This document shows, in pieces, positions 33,018 to 42,443 of a DNA stretch of 64,000 nucleotides (the first letter of the stretch is position 1; each line of letters opens with the position of its first letter). The position numbers and the translations under genes are program-made. The stretch comes from Jutongia huaianensis (GTDB lineage Bacteria > Bacillota > Clostridia > Lachnospirales > Lachnospiraceae). Under the pieces are notes generated by a model. That model saw only the letters and a list, made by a program, of their open reading frames with translations. It did no database searches and was not told the DNA's origin. The stretch is taken from the NCBI RefSeq assembly GCF_014384985.1, contig NZ_JACRSX010000001.1, positions 1-64,000 on the forward strand, given 5' to 3'.

Positions 33018-35411
33018 CTATCCTTTTGTCTTTACTTTTTTCACCTGACTCCATTTTCCATTGACCGCCTGATTATTGTTAGCACTATTTCCATAGGCAT
33101 ATGCTCTGATACGGATATAATAGGTTCTGTTCTTCTTAAGGCGAAGCGTTGTTTTCTTTCCATATACCATTCCTACCTTTGCCCCTGCAAAGTTTCTCTT
33201 TGTAGAATACTGGATAATATACCATTTAGCCCTTGCCGGCTTTTTCCATGTAAGTTTCACTTTTCCATTTTTCAATGCAGAAACTTTTTTTATTTTCACT
33301 TTACCCGGTTTTGCCGGTGCACTTATATCGTCATCATCATCTATGTTGACTCTGTATTCCGTTTTTGCCGCCTTGGCTGACGCAGACGGTAATGGAGTGG
33401 CACTTGTTTTCGTTTCATCTGATGCGGACGGCGTTGGAGAACCACCCGGCTGTTTCGGTGCCGGTGTATCTGTTGCCGGCTGGTCCGGTTTTGGAGTAAC
33501 ATTATTATCTCCTGTTGACACCTTTCCAAACGGATAATAATTGTCGCTTAATGTGAAATTCCCATCACTGGTACTCGTGATTCCATTAATACTTCCGGCT
33601 TCTCCCATTTTACCTGACCGAACCTGCGCACCAGACTTCCATAAAGACTGATCCGATAAATCCACATAAATCATAGGCCTTACACCTGAAATGGTCTGTA
33701 CCGAAATACTAGGACTTAATATTCCCTGTGTCATCACAGCCTGCGCAGAGCTTAATGAATTAGAAGAATTACGAAGCCAGTATGCGTCAGCGCATTCTGT
33801 ACCGGAATACATTCCCGGTTTTCCTGCGGTATATTTTGTATTCGAAGCAATTCTGGCATTGTCTGCCTCATTATAAGCAGCATTACCAAATCCATATTCT
33901 GAACGCAGCATATCATCATGGGATGGAACAAATACCTTGTCCATTGTTGTATTCGTTGTCAACAATATTGGATCTTTTCCATCTCCATTCTGCAATATCT
34001 GTATCTGAATTGCTTTTTGTTCCTTGTCATTAAATGCCGTCGCATAAAAATTAGAATTCAGCCAGTTTCTTAAATCTGAAGTTTCCCAGGAACTCTCCTC
34101 ACCTTTGTAATACTTTCCCGATTCCAGAATCTTATCTGCTAACAGCAATGCATAATTACCATCCTGCCGCAGAATTCTCCACTGAATTGGCTGCATTTCA
34201 TCCTTTTTATCTGCAGTTCCATCACCATTAGTATCATCTTGCCAATATCTTCCAAAATAAATGGTATTCCATTTGCCGTCTGTCTGTGTATCACCCGGAA
34301 GCTGACTACCAGGATTATCCGGAGCCTGAGTCTGTGGAGGCAGCGTCACCTTCCCCTGGGAAGTTGGTGTTACTGTCGGAGTTGGTGTTACTACCGGAGT
34401 CGGCGTAACTGTCGAAGTTGGCGTAACTGTCGGAGTTGGTGTTACCACCGGAGTCGGTGTTACTGTCGGAGTTGGCGTAACTGTCGGAGTTGGCGTAACT
34501 GTCGGAGTTGGTGTTACTATCGGAGTTGGTGTTACCTTCACCGGTGCCTGCCCTGTAGTAGTGAAACTCCTTCTGGAATCCTTAAATTCATGTCCGTCCA
34601 CAATGGCATACATTTCAAAATAATAGGTTGTACCCGGAGTTAATGTAATCTGCATATCATTATTCAGATTACAATTATAGTTCACATAGCTCGTAGACAA
34701 ACCACAATTTTCGGAATAATTCTTAATCAGGTCTCCATTAGCATTATAAAGATAACATCCTACCGTTGAAACCGTATGTTTATCCGGATTCATTACTTTA
34801 ACATACATTTCCGCATTCGTGTCCCAGACTCCATTTTGATTAAAGTCGGCAAAGGTAATATTAGGAACTGCCGGCTGTGCCGGTACATTACTCGTATAAC
34901 TCGGACGAATAGCACATGCTAATGCCGAAATATTAAACCAGTTTCGTGTACAGTAGGATTGATTGTTGAAATTCTGATTAACCGCATTAAATCCCACACT
35001 GTCTGCTGATATAATAATTCCTACATGACCATATGCTGACGTATTGCAGGTGCCGCAACTGTGGTTCACCTTCCAAACGGCGATATCTCCCGGCTGATAA
35101 TCTCCGTATACTCTGGTCCATCCCGGCGGCAGCGCATTGGTAATATATGCGTTGGCATTTCCTTTAGCATAACCTGCAACACCGAAATAATCATAATAAT
35201 ACTTGATCAAATCTACACATTGATTTCCATAAGCTCCATCGTAATCCAGTCCCTTTCCAATCTGAGCATTTGCCCACGCCACGGCTTCATCCCGTGTTGC
35301 AGCTTGTGCTGTCGCAGAATAATCTGCAAAGGTTCCACAGATTACACTGGTAATCATTAGGGAAACTGCCAAAAATACTGACAGAATCCTGCGTCCTGTT
35401 TTCTTTTTCAT
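33018..35411 (-). CDS. secreted CHAP-domain protein with DUF6273-like and FnIII-like modules
   Basis: About 797 residues. A signal peptide (KKKTGRRILSVFLAVSLMIT, cut after AQAA) leads to a CHAP amidase/peptidase domain (about 40-170) with catalytic Cys in NQCVDLIKYYYDYF and His in SAYGHVGII. Then come a carbohydrate/Ig-like region, a Thr-Pro linker of VTPTPT repeats, a DUF6273-like domain (IYFGRYWQDD...IQWRILRQDG...SDLRNWLNSNF), a second linker, and a C-terminal FnIII-like module with KLTWKKPARAKWYIIQYS. It is expected to act on peptidoglycan outside the cell. It is the last gene of the type VII-like cluster. ATG at 35409-35411, 9 bases after AAAGG. Confidence 0.85.
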   Translation of the reverse strand: MKKKTGRRILSVFLAVSLMITSVICGTFADYSATAQAATRDEAVAWANAQIGKGLDYDGAYGNQCVDLIKYYYDYFGVAGYAKGNANAYITNALPPGWTRVYGDYQPGDIAVWKVNHSCGTCNTSAYGHVGIIISADSVGFNAVNQNFNNQSYCTRNWFNISALACAIRPSYTSNVPAQPAVPNITFADFNQNGVWDTNAEMYVKVMNPDKHTVSTVGCYLYNANGDLIKNYSENCGLSTSYVNYNCNLNNDMQITLTPGTTYYFEMYAIVDGHEFKDSRRSFTTTGQAPVKVTPTPIVTPTPTVTPTPTVTPTPTVTPTPVVTPTPTVTPTSTVTPTPVVTPTPTVTPTSQGKVTLPPQTQAPDNPGSQLPGDTQTDGKWNTIYFGRYWQDDTNGDGTADKKDEMQPIQWRILRQDGNYALLLADKILESGKYYKGEESSWETSDLRNWLNSNFYATAFNDKEQKAIQIQILQNGDGKDPILLTTNTTMDKVFVPSHDDMLRSEYGFGNAAYNEADNARIASNTKYTAGKPGMYSGTECADAYWLRNSSNSLSSAQAVMTQGILSPSISVQTISGVRPMIYVDLSDQSLWKSGAQVRSGKMGEAGSINGITSTSDGNFTLSDNYYPFGKVSTGDNNVTPKPDQPATDTPAPKQPGGSPTPSASDETKTSATPLPSASAKAAKTEYRVNIDDDDDISAPAKPGKVKIKKVSALKNGKVKLTWKKPARAKWYIIQYSTKRNFAGAKVGMVYGKKTTLRLKKNRTYYIRIRAYAYGNSANNNQAVNGKWSQVKKVKTKG
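34365..34545. repeat. tandem repeat encoding the VTPTPT linker
   Basis: About ten units of an 18-bp motif (variants of ggagttggtgttactgtc) inside the CHAP gene, coding alternating Val/Thr-Pro. Such tracts can change length by slippage while staying in frame. Confidence 0.8.
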
Positions 35412-35499
35412 ATACATCATCCTTTCTTTTTACTATGTGATTATTATTGTATCACATCCCTTTCCTGCAACTCTTTCCGTTTTTTTCACTCATCCTCAT

Positions 35500-37860
35500 T
35501 TACTCAATCGGATTCGCTCTTCCTCCATTTACAATTGGATTCGAGTAATCTTTTTTCTTTTTACTTGATCCCGTTGATCTGCTTGTAGAGGATGTCGGGG
35601 ATTTCGTCTGCGTCCTTGTCTGGGACTGTGCAGATGTCGAAGTCTGTGCCACAGGTTTGGCACCATCGCTGATCACCAGTCCCACCATTTTTCCTTTTTT
35701 CACTGTTTTTCCGGCAGCAATCTTCTGCTGCATCACAGCGCCCTTCTTATAGCTGCTGCTATACTGATAAGACAAAATCTTATATTTCAGTCCCTTCCTG
35801 TGCAGTTTCTTGATGGCTTTTTCCTTATCTATGTTCAGGACGGAAGGAACTACCACCGGCTTGCTTCCCTTGCTGATAACCAATTTAATCTCACTTTTCG
35901 TTCCTTTTTCAAATTTTTCTCCGGCAGAAATACTTTGGCGAATGACACATCCTTTCTTTATCTTATCGCTATATTCCTGTGAAGCAGTCACTTGAAGCTG
36001 CTGATCTTCCAGACTGTTAATTGCAGCTTTCGCTGCCTGGAGGGTTTTCTTCTTTACATCTACCATCGTTATCTCTTCAACCGGTTCTGTCGTCTGTACC
36101 GTATTATCCGTCTCTGACAATGCATCTGCAGAGGTGGATGGATCTACAGAGGACTCCTTTTTTGTTTCATTTTGTACAGGCTTTGACGGGCTCGTGCCCT
36201 TATAAATCATACGACCCGCCACTACAATGATGACCACTCCAAGAATTGCGGCAATGGTAATTACAATTTTACGCGGGGATCGGTCATTTTCTTTGGCACC
36301 AGAGTATCCCGATTTCCGAGAATCTGTCTCTTTTTTGGGATTCACCGGTTTCAATGGATCTATATCTTTTGAAACTGCTACATACTTTGAGGATTCTGCC
36401 GGTTCGACATCTGCTTCTGGCTTTGGCGGTTCTTCCGGTTTGACATCTGCTTCTGGCTTTGGCAGTTTTTCCGGTTTGACGTCTGCTTCTGGCTTTGGCA
36501 GTTGCGCCGGTTCGACATCTGCTTCTGGCTTTGGCGGTTCTTCCGGTTTGACATCTGCTTCTGGCTTTGGCAATTCCGCCGGTTTAGAATCCTCTTCCGA
36601 CTTTGGCGGTTCTTCCGGTTTGATATCCACAGGCGGCTTTACCTGTTCTTCCTTTGCCGATGCAAAATTGTCGGGTTCCTTTGTATTCTTCCATATGGCA
36701 ATAGATTCACTTTGGTCATATTCCATCAGCTCCGGTATTTCCTTTTCGTTCTTCTTCTCCTCCCGGATACGAATCGAATCCTCTATTGCTTTCTGTACTT
36801 CCTTTTTGCTTTCTTCCTCTAACTCCTCCTGCTCCACGATCTCCAGCAGTTCTTGATCCTTCCGAAACTGCTGTGATGGTGGGATTTCCGAATCACTGTA
36901 CAGATCGTTGCACAAATCCCGAATGCTCTGATAACGATTTTGATAAATTGGTGCCAATCCCTTCATCAAAGCATCACTTTTCTCTTTATCAACAGGAATC
37001 TCTAATTCATCAAAGCTTTGTAGTGTATCTTCATAAGTCCTCTCAATAGATTCCGGTGGCTTTTTTCCTGTCAACATATAATAAATCGTTGCACAGATCG
37101 CATACACATCCGTCCATGGCCCCTGCTTTCCATTGGAACGATACTGCTCCTCCGGAGCAAAGCCTCTTTTCAACACAACCGTCAGACTTTTATTATTATC
37201 ATTATTGGCTAATCTGGCCGCACCAAAATCAATCAGTTTAATACATCCATCCGAAAGCATAATATTATCCGGACTGATATCGCGGTGTACCATGCCCGCC
37301 TGATGAATCTTTTCCAATGAACGCATAACCGGCTTCATAATCTGAAAAACATATTCCGGCTTCATACGTCCATATTGTTTGATATGTTCCTCTAGCGTCG
37401 GTCCCTTTAAATATTCCATCACAAGGTATGCCGTATTATTTTCATGAAAGAAATCGCGAATATCTACAATTCCATGTAAATCATGAAATTTAGACAATGT
37501 CCTTGCCTCACGAATATAACGTTCCAACCCCAGTTTGTATTCCTGCTCAGATCTTCCTCCAAAAATATTGATATCATTGGTCAGCGATGCAGTGCAGTCA
37601 CGGCTTGCCACATTTGCCGGAAAGTACTCCTTAATTGCCACTGTCATATCAAGAATTGTATCCCATCCAATATAGGTAACACCAAATCCACCTTCCCCTA
37701 ATACAATTCCAACATAAAACCGGTTATTTAATAATGTTCCCGGTTTCAGGCATCTTGGATTGGCATAATATAATTCATTTTGATATTGGCATTTGGGACA
37801 TATTTTCTGCCCCTCCTCCAAGGGCTCCATACAAGCCCAACAACGATTAAATTTCTCCAT
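35500..37860 (-). CDS. membrane Ser/Thr kinase with zinc ribbon and PASTA domains
   Basis: 786 residues. An N-terminal zinc ribbon (C7, C10, C21, C24) leads to a Hanks-type kinase with G-loop GEGGFG at 55-60, Lys in VAIKEY (77), HRD 192-194 (HRDISPDN) and DFG 211-213, all intact. Next come an acidic/Pro region with 12-residue repeats (KPEADVKPEEPP type, about 400-490), one membrane span (VITIAAILGVVIIVVAG, about 532-548), and two extracellular PASTA domains (IRQSISAGEKFEKGTKSEI; MQQKIAAGKTVKKGKM). PASTA kinases sense cell-wall fragments. Having a zinc ribbon before the kinase is unusual for PknB. It lies next to a CHAP wall hydrolase. Confidence 0.9.
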   Translation of the reverse strand: MEKFNRCWACMEPLEEGQKICPKCQYQNELYYANPRCLKPGTLLNNRFYVGIVLGEGGFGVTYIGWDTILDMTVAIKEYFPANVASRDCTASLTNDINIFGGRSEQEYKLGLERYIREARTLSKFHDLHGIVDIRDFFHENNTAYLVMEYLKGPTLEEHIKQYGRMKPEYVFQIMKPVMRSLEKIHQAGMVHRDISPDNIMLSDGCIKLIDFGAARLANNDNNKSLTVVLKRGFAPEEQYRSNGKQGPWTDVYAICATIYYMLTGKKPPESIERTYEDTLQSFDELEIPVDKEKSDALMKGLAPIYQNRYQSIRDLCNDLYSDSEIPPSQQFRKDQELLEIVEQEELEEESKKEVQKAIEDSIRIREEKKNEKEIPELMEYDQSESIAIWKNTKEPDNFASAKEEQVKPPVDIKPEEPPKSEEDSKPAELPKPEADVKPEEPPKPEADVEPAQLPKPEADVKPEKLPKPEADVKPEEPPKPEADVEPAESSKYVAVSKDIDPLKPVNPKKETDSRKSGYSGAKENDRSPRKIVITIAAILGVVIIVVAGRMIYKGTSPSKPVQNETKKESSVDPSTSADALSETDNTVQTTEPVEEITMVDVKKKTLQAAKAAINSLEDQQLQVTASQEYSDKIKKGCVIRQSISAGEKFEKGTKSEIKLVISKGSKPVVVPSVLNIDKEKAIKKLHRKGLKYKILSYQYSSSYKKGAVMQQKIAAGKTVKKGKMVGLVISDGAKPVAQTSTSAQSQTRTQTKSPTSSTSRSTGSSKKKKDYSNPIVNGGRANPIE
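36400..36625. repeat. 36-bp tandem repeat in the PASTA kinase gene
   Basis: About six imperfect 36-bp units (core ttccggtttgacatctgctt) coding the 12-residue Pro/Glu/Lys repeat between kinase and membrane span. Each unit keeps the frame, so copy number can vary without disruption. Confidence 0.85.
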
Positions 37861-37922
37861 TTTTATTCTGCCTTTCTACTCTTATGTTTACGTTCAAGCC
37901 GCTTCTTATCCGGCATTTCTGT

Positions 37923-39917
37923 TTATTTCACTTTCAGACCGGCTGACCATTTACTGTATATCTTTTTGCCATTCACAATATCATAGCTGCGGACTCTCAG
38001 AAAAAAGCCCTTAGCTTTTATTTTTTTTACAATCTTTTTTTGCAGTTTTCCTTTCATTCTGCTTTGATTTTTCCACTTTTTTCCGTTCCAACTATATTGT
38101 GTTTCATAATATTTTCCCTCAGCCTGCTGAAAGCTTAATGTCATATGTTTTCCTTTGGTCGAAGCAGAAGCCTTGGGCAATTTCAATGAATCACCAATCC
38201 GAAGCGTTTGTTTACTGCTAAAATTGCCTGCCGTCCTCTCTCCATCATCTGTTTCCGTATAAGGTAAAATACGATATGTGTATGTTTCTCCTGTTTTTAC
38301 ACTTCGGTCAGTATAATTGATTGCATCCCCCATAGGCACATCTGCGATCTTCTTTTCGGAAGATGCACCTTCTTTCCGATAAACATAAAATCCATCTGCT
38401 TTTGGTGACTTATTCCAACTAAGATTCACCACTTTCCGGTAACAAAAGCCCGACTGCTTCACATAGGAAGAGACGGCCCTCAATCCACTAACCGTAAGCC
38501 TTGCTGTGTTTGAAGATTTAACCGGCAGTGAAGTACTTGTATTTTGAGGAGACGGTTTTGAAGTCTGTTGCGCAAAAGCCGTCTTAGAAGGAATACTGGT
38601 AGTAACCGGTGCTGTTATCACCGGTACTGTTGGTACTGGCGCTACTGTTACCCAGGCTGTCGGAGTTGGTGCTATGGTCACTCGTGCCGTGGGAATTGGT
38701 GTTATAGTCACCGTTGCTGTTGGAGCTGCCGTTTTAGGCGGAGCAGATGTTACCACCGGTGACGGGGTTGCATTATTCACCTGCTTCCATACTGCATAAA
38801 GTGACAAATTTGCATTTGTATTATATGTACTCCCCGGTGCATATGACGAATTGGTGGAACTTGCAGTACTACTTGTTGACCAGCCTAAAAATTCATACCC
38901 TTCTCTTGTTGGTTTAGAGTTACTCAGATAAATGGAGGTTCCATGATTTTTAATCTGACTGTCCGGTGCATTTTTACCTCCATTCGCATAATAAATAATT
39001 GCATATGTTTTTTGTTTCCAGACGGCATACAATGTTATATTTTCATTTGCACTGTAAATACTTCCCGGCGCATATGACGAATTGGCGGAAGTTGCTACAC
39101 TACTTGTTGACCACCCCAAAAATTCATACCCTTCTCTTGTTGGCTTTTGTGAACTGATCGTCACACTTGTATCACAATTTTTATTCACTGAGGAAGGAGC
39201 TCCCATTCCTCCGTTAGAATTGTATGATATCGTAGAATATACCGTTAACTTCGCCGGTGTAGAAAAAACATTATCATTACCATAATTGGATACGCGACAG
39301 AAATAGTATCTTCCGTTGCAGGAGGCTGTCATGTCCGATGCGGAAATGGTATAACTGCTACTTGTTGCTCCATCAATTAAATGCCAGGTTGAAGTTGAAC
39401 CATCATAATTGTAGCCCCATTGATAGGACAGATGACTTCCTTTACTTACGGATACAGAAAAGGTAGACGATGTCCCCAGCTTAACAGATCTTGCTGATGG
39501 ACTGGAAGAAATGGATGCTGCGATATCATAAATATAAAATTCTCCATCGCCATAAAAAGAACTGCCATCCTTGCAGGTTCCATCAAAGTGATAGGTATAT
39601 TTTCCGGTATTATAAAATGTAAATCCCATGTTTGTATAATTCATGTAATTATTTGCACTGCTGGAATTTCCAATATCATAATTGCCGTCTTTATATATTG
39701 ATAATGTTACCGACTTCATTGTGTTACTCACCGAAGCATCCCACAAATTGAAATATGTCGTTTGTCCATAATATCCGCATCCTGTCGCATTGCACCCCTG
39801 ATTGTTCGTGCACGGTATCGTGCTGATGTTAAACGTATACGCTTTTGCTGATTTCACATTGATCAGTGAACCGATAATTAACACGCAAAACAATATTAAT
39901 TTATTTATCCTTTTCAT
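37923..39917 (-). CDS. secreted protein with InlB-type repeats and FnIII-like C-terminus
   Basis: 664 residues from the ATG at 39915-39917 (GGAGG upstream). Signal peptide MKRINKLILFCVLIIGSLIN...AKA. An N-terminal Cys-containing region is followed by an Ig-like domain (about 140-230). Two nearly identical Listeria-Bacteroides repeats (PF09479 type) come next, each with PTREGYEFLGWSTSS and ending YAVWKQ. A Thr/Pro/Val linker of ~10-residue repeats leads to a C-terminal FnIII-like module ending FFLRVRSYDIVNGKKIYSKW. It is probably wall-associated or secreted. No LPxTG sorting signal is visible. Confidence 0.8.
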   Translation of the reverse strand: MKRINKLILFCVLIIGSLINVKSAKAYTFNISTIPCTNNQGCNATGCGYYGQTTYFNLWDASVSNTMKSVTLSIYKDGNYDIGNSSSANNYMNYTNMGFTFYNTGKYTYHFDGTCKDGSSFYGDGEFYIYDIAASISSSPSARSVKLGTSSTFSVSVSKGSHLSYQWGYNYDGSTSTWHLIDGATSSSYTISASDMTASCNGRYYFCRVSNYGNDNVFSTPAKLTVYSTISYNSNGGMGAPSSVNKNCDTSVTISSQKPTREGYEFLGWSTSSVATSANSSYAPGSIYSANENITLYAVWKQKTYAIIYYANGGKNAPDSQIKNHGTSIYLSNSKPTREGYEFLGWSTSSTASSTNSSYAPGSTYNTNANLSLYAVWKQVNNATPSPVVTSAPPKTAAPTATVTITPIPTARVTIAPTPTAWVTVAPVPTVPVITAPVTTSIPSKTAFAQQTSKPSPQNTSTSLPVKSSNTARLTVSGLRAVSSYVKQSGFCYRKVVNLSWNKSPKADGFYVYRKEGASSEKKIADVPMGDAINYTDRSVKTGETYTYRILPYTETDDGERTAGNFSSKQTLRIGDSLKLPKASASTKGKHMTLSFQQAEGKYYETQYSWNGKKWKNQSRMKGKLQKKIVKKIKAKGFFLRVRSYDIVNGKKIYSKWSAGLKVK

Positions 39918-39955
39918 CGAAAGATCCTCCAAACCCATGTTTATCGTAATTTCTG

Positions 39956-40684
39956 TCACTTCGATTTTGACCAGACTGCCACTGCCGAATAATTATCCAT
40001 ATTATATCCATGACCATTTTTCAAAATAACTTTTTTCATTTTTTTTAACCACTGGCCGGGAGTCAGAGAGTTCTGCAATATCTGTTCCATTTCCCGTTCC
40101 TCAATATATTCCCAGAAGCCATCGGAGCACAATAAAAACTGCTGTCTTCCGGTTTGTTCTATCACCCGGTCAACACACTGCGGCTTTTGATCCCATTCTG
40201 AACCAAGCGAACGAAGTAAGCGGTTCCGATCCGGATGGTGCCTGATATCGGACTCCTTTATTTCTCCTCTTGATGCCAATATTTGCGGCACACTGTGATC
40301 CAATGTATGGGATACATATTTTCTGTCCTGAAAATAGTACAGTCTGGAATCTCCTATGTGCCCCCAGCCAATCTGATGGTGGCAGACCTCCATTGCCACC
40401 ATCGTTGTCATCATATTAAGGTATTGCCTGTCCTGATTTTTTTTCTCCAGAACATTTTTTTGTGCCTGATCAAAATAATCCTCCAGCACTTCCCTTATCT
40501 CTTTTTCTTTCCGGTCAGATGCGATTGCACCCACCGCCAGTTCTGCTGCCATATCCCCGTGGCCATGACCTCCCAGACCATCGGCAAGCCCAAAAGTATA
40601 CCCTCCAGATTTCCGGCATATTTTCACCCGGTCCTCATTGTATTCCCGGTTCCCCTGACAAGACACCTGTGCATATAAAATCAT
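39956..40684 (-). CDS. PP2C-family protein phosphatase
   Basis: 242 residues, soluble. The metal-binding and core motifs are intact: REYNEDRV, FGLADGLGGHGHGDMAA, WGHIGDSRLYYF, LLCSDGFWEYI, and the final GYNMDNYSAVAVW. It should remove phosphate from Ser/Thr, presumably opposing the two kinases of the cluster. It is the second phosphatase of the locus and is distant in sequence from the first. Gaps to neighbours are 22 and 38 bases. Confidence 0.92.
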   Translation of the reverse strand: MILYAQVSCQGNREYNEDRVKICRKSGGYTFGLADGLGGHGHGDMAAELAVGAIASDRKEKEIREVLEDYFDQAQKNVLEKKNQDRQYLNMMTTMVAMEVCHHQIGWGHIGDSRLYYFQDRKYVSHTLDHSVPQILASRGEIKESDIRHHPDRNRLLRSLGSEWDQKPQCVDRVIEQTGRQQFLLCSDGFWEYIEEREMEQILQNSLTPGQWLKKMKKVILKNGHGYNMDNYSAVAVWSKSK

Positions 40685-40706
40685 TGATTCACCTACTTTT
40701 TCTGTG

Positions 40707-42443
40707 CTATTTTACCAGCATTGCGGAAGACCATGGACTGTAATATTTCTTTCCATTCACAACAGAATATGTTCTCACCCGCAGATAATATCCTTTACTT
40801 CTGGTACTTCTCACAATTTTACGCTGAACAGCTCCCTGAAGCTTCGTCTGCATTTTCCACTTTTTCTTTCCTGCCCAACGATACTGTGTCTGATATTTCC
40901 GTCCCTCTGCCCCCTTAAATGTTAAGATAAGATTATTCCGGGATGTTTTTAAAGATACTGACGGTTTTTTCAATGTTTTTCCTACTTTGATAGATGTGAT
41001 ATATCCATTTTTTTCACTTTCATTCATTTGAGCTCTCTGCAACTCCAAACCCGGAGTTAACACCATAGGCCATACTATATATCTGTATCTTGTGTTCGGT
41101 TCAATATTTTCATCCTTAAAGACCCCGGTATCTCCATTTGTTACCGTAGCAATTCTGACCGGTTTTGTCGAAGTTCCATCGGAACGATATACCTCAAAAC
41201 CTGCAACGTCTTTTCCCTGTTTCCATGTAAGCTCCACATATCTTTCATACCGAACACCCTTTTTTCTATATTTCATTCTTGCTTTACATCCGCTGATCTT
41301 CTGGGAGTCCGGTATTACCGTTTCCGTTGCCGCATCATCTGCCTCTGTAATACCGGATGCTGTGTGGATCAATACTGTGTTATTTTCATCTACAAAAGAA
41401 TACTCCGGTGTCGATCCCTCGGTAATCCCTTCCAATGTGAATGTTACAGAAAGCGACTCCGAAAATGTAAAATTGGTTGCATCAAATCCCGGAGAATTAA
41501 TGGTTTGAAATGCGCCATATCTATATCCATACATATTGCACAGCTCAATTCGAAGATTACCGTTTGCCTCAATATCTCCAACAAACATATGGGATGCATC
41601 CGAAGCAATCTTCTTTCCATCACATTTGATAATGACATCCTTTACAACAACATTGGCGGCATTAAAGTTTTTTGCCTTCGCCATTCCTACCATATCCACA
41701 CAAAACACAGAAATACCTTTCGCTGCGCTTTCGTTTGGAAAAGCTGTCTTATCAATCGAAACTGTATAAGTACCGTTTCCCGTGATCGTAGCATCCGTTC
41801 CTGCTCCTGTTCCTCCATTTGCAGTATTCAGGGACATGTTGGACCACTTCCATTCACTGTCTGTAAACATCAAAAATGCTTTATATCCCTCCTCCTCCGA
41901 TAATGGAAGAGTCTTTGCCGGTGCTTCAATTGTAAAAACATATTTTACCGATGTGATCTTCTTTACAACTCCATCTTCACGATAGACAATATCTCCATTA
42001 TTTATAGAGCTGGTATGATAAATATCCTTTGTACCATTACTATAGATCACCCCCTTATCGATACTCCATATGTTTGGCATTCCATTTGCTGTATCAGAGG
42101 TGATATCGAGTGCCTGGTTTGTGTTGAAAGCTGTTCCATTGATCACAATACTTTTCACCGTGATTTTTAATTGAGACGAGGTATTTGTATTTAAAAACAT
42201 CAGATTTTTAAAGCTGGATGTACTGATAATTCCAGACGTGTCCGGTACCTCATATGTATACTCTCCACTTCCGGATACCGAAAGATATCCAGACTCATTA
42301 TTCCCGTTTCCGGTCGTGAATGTGATCGTTACCATTTCACTCATATTATCCGCTTTCACTGCCACCGTATTATTTACAATTCCCGTCATTGTCACTGCAA
42401 ACGCCAATACAAGCGATATTAATTTTCTCCATTTGTTATTCAT
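40707..42443 (-). CDS. secreted protein of unknown function with FnIII-like C-terminus
   Basis: 578 residues. Signal peptide KLISLVLAFAVTMTGIVNNT...VKA. Residues ~35-370 are beta-rich with two possible jelly-roll-like parts (VTITFTTGNGNNESGYLSVS; TGNGTYTVSIDKTAF), which could bind carbohydrate, but I cannot name the family. The C-terminal part is an FnIII-like pair with VELTWKQGKDVAGFEVYRSD and a last module ending GYYLRVRTYSVVNGKKYYSP. That end is close to the end of the InlB-repeat protein. The start overlaps the upstream phosphatase stop by 4 bases, so the two are coupled. Confidence 0.75.
   Translation of the reverse strand: MNNKWRKLISLVLAFAVTMTGIVNNTVAVKADNMSEMVTITFTTGNGNNESGYLSVSGSGEYTYEVPDTSGIISTSSFKNLMFLNTNTSSQLKITVKSIVINGTAFNTNQALDITSDTANGMPNIWSIDKGVIYSNGTKDIYHTSSINNGDIVYREDGVVKKITSVKYVFTIEAPAKTLPLSEEEGYKAFLMFTDSEWKWSNMSLNTANGGTGAGTDATITGNGTYTVSIDKTAFPNESAAKGISVFCVDMVGMAKAKNFNAANVVVKDVIIKCDGKKIASDASHMFVGDIEANGNLRIELCNMYGYRYGAFQTINSPGFDATNFTFSESLSVTFTLEGITEGSTPEYSFVDENNTVLIHTASGITEADDAATETVIPDSQKISGCKARMKYRKKGVRYERYVELTWKQGKDVAGFEVYRSDGTSTKPVRIATVTNGDTGVFKDENIEPNTRYRYIVWPMVLTPGLELQRAQMNESEKNGYITSIKVGKTLKKPSVSLKTSRNNLILTFKGAEGRKYQTQYRWAGKKKWKMQTKLQGAVQRKIVRSTRSKGYYLRVRTYSVVNGKKYYSPWSSAMLVK

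Noticed and set aside
34365..36625. Regular short repeats that could suggest a CRISPR array
   Set aside because: Both repeat tracts are in frame within secreted or kinase genes and code Pro-rich linkers. There are no unique spacers and no cas genes.
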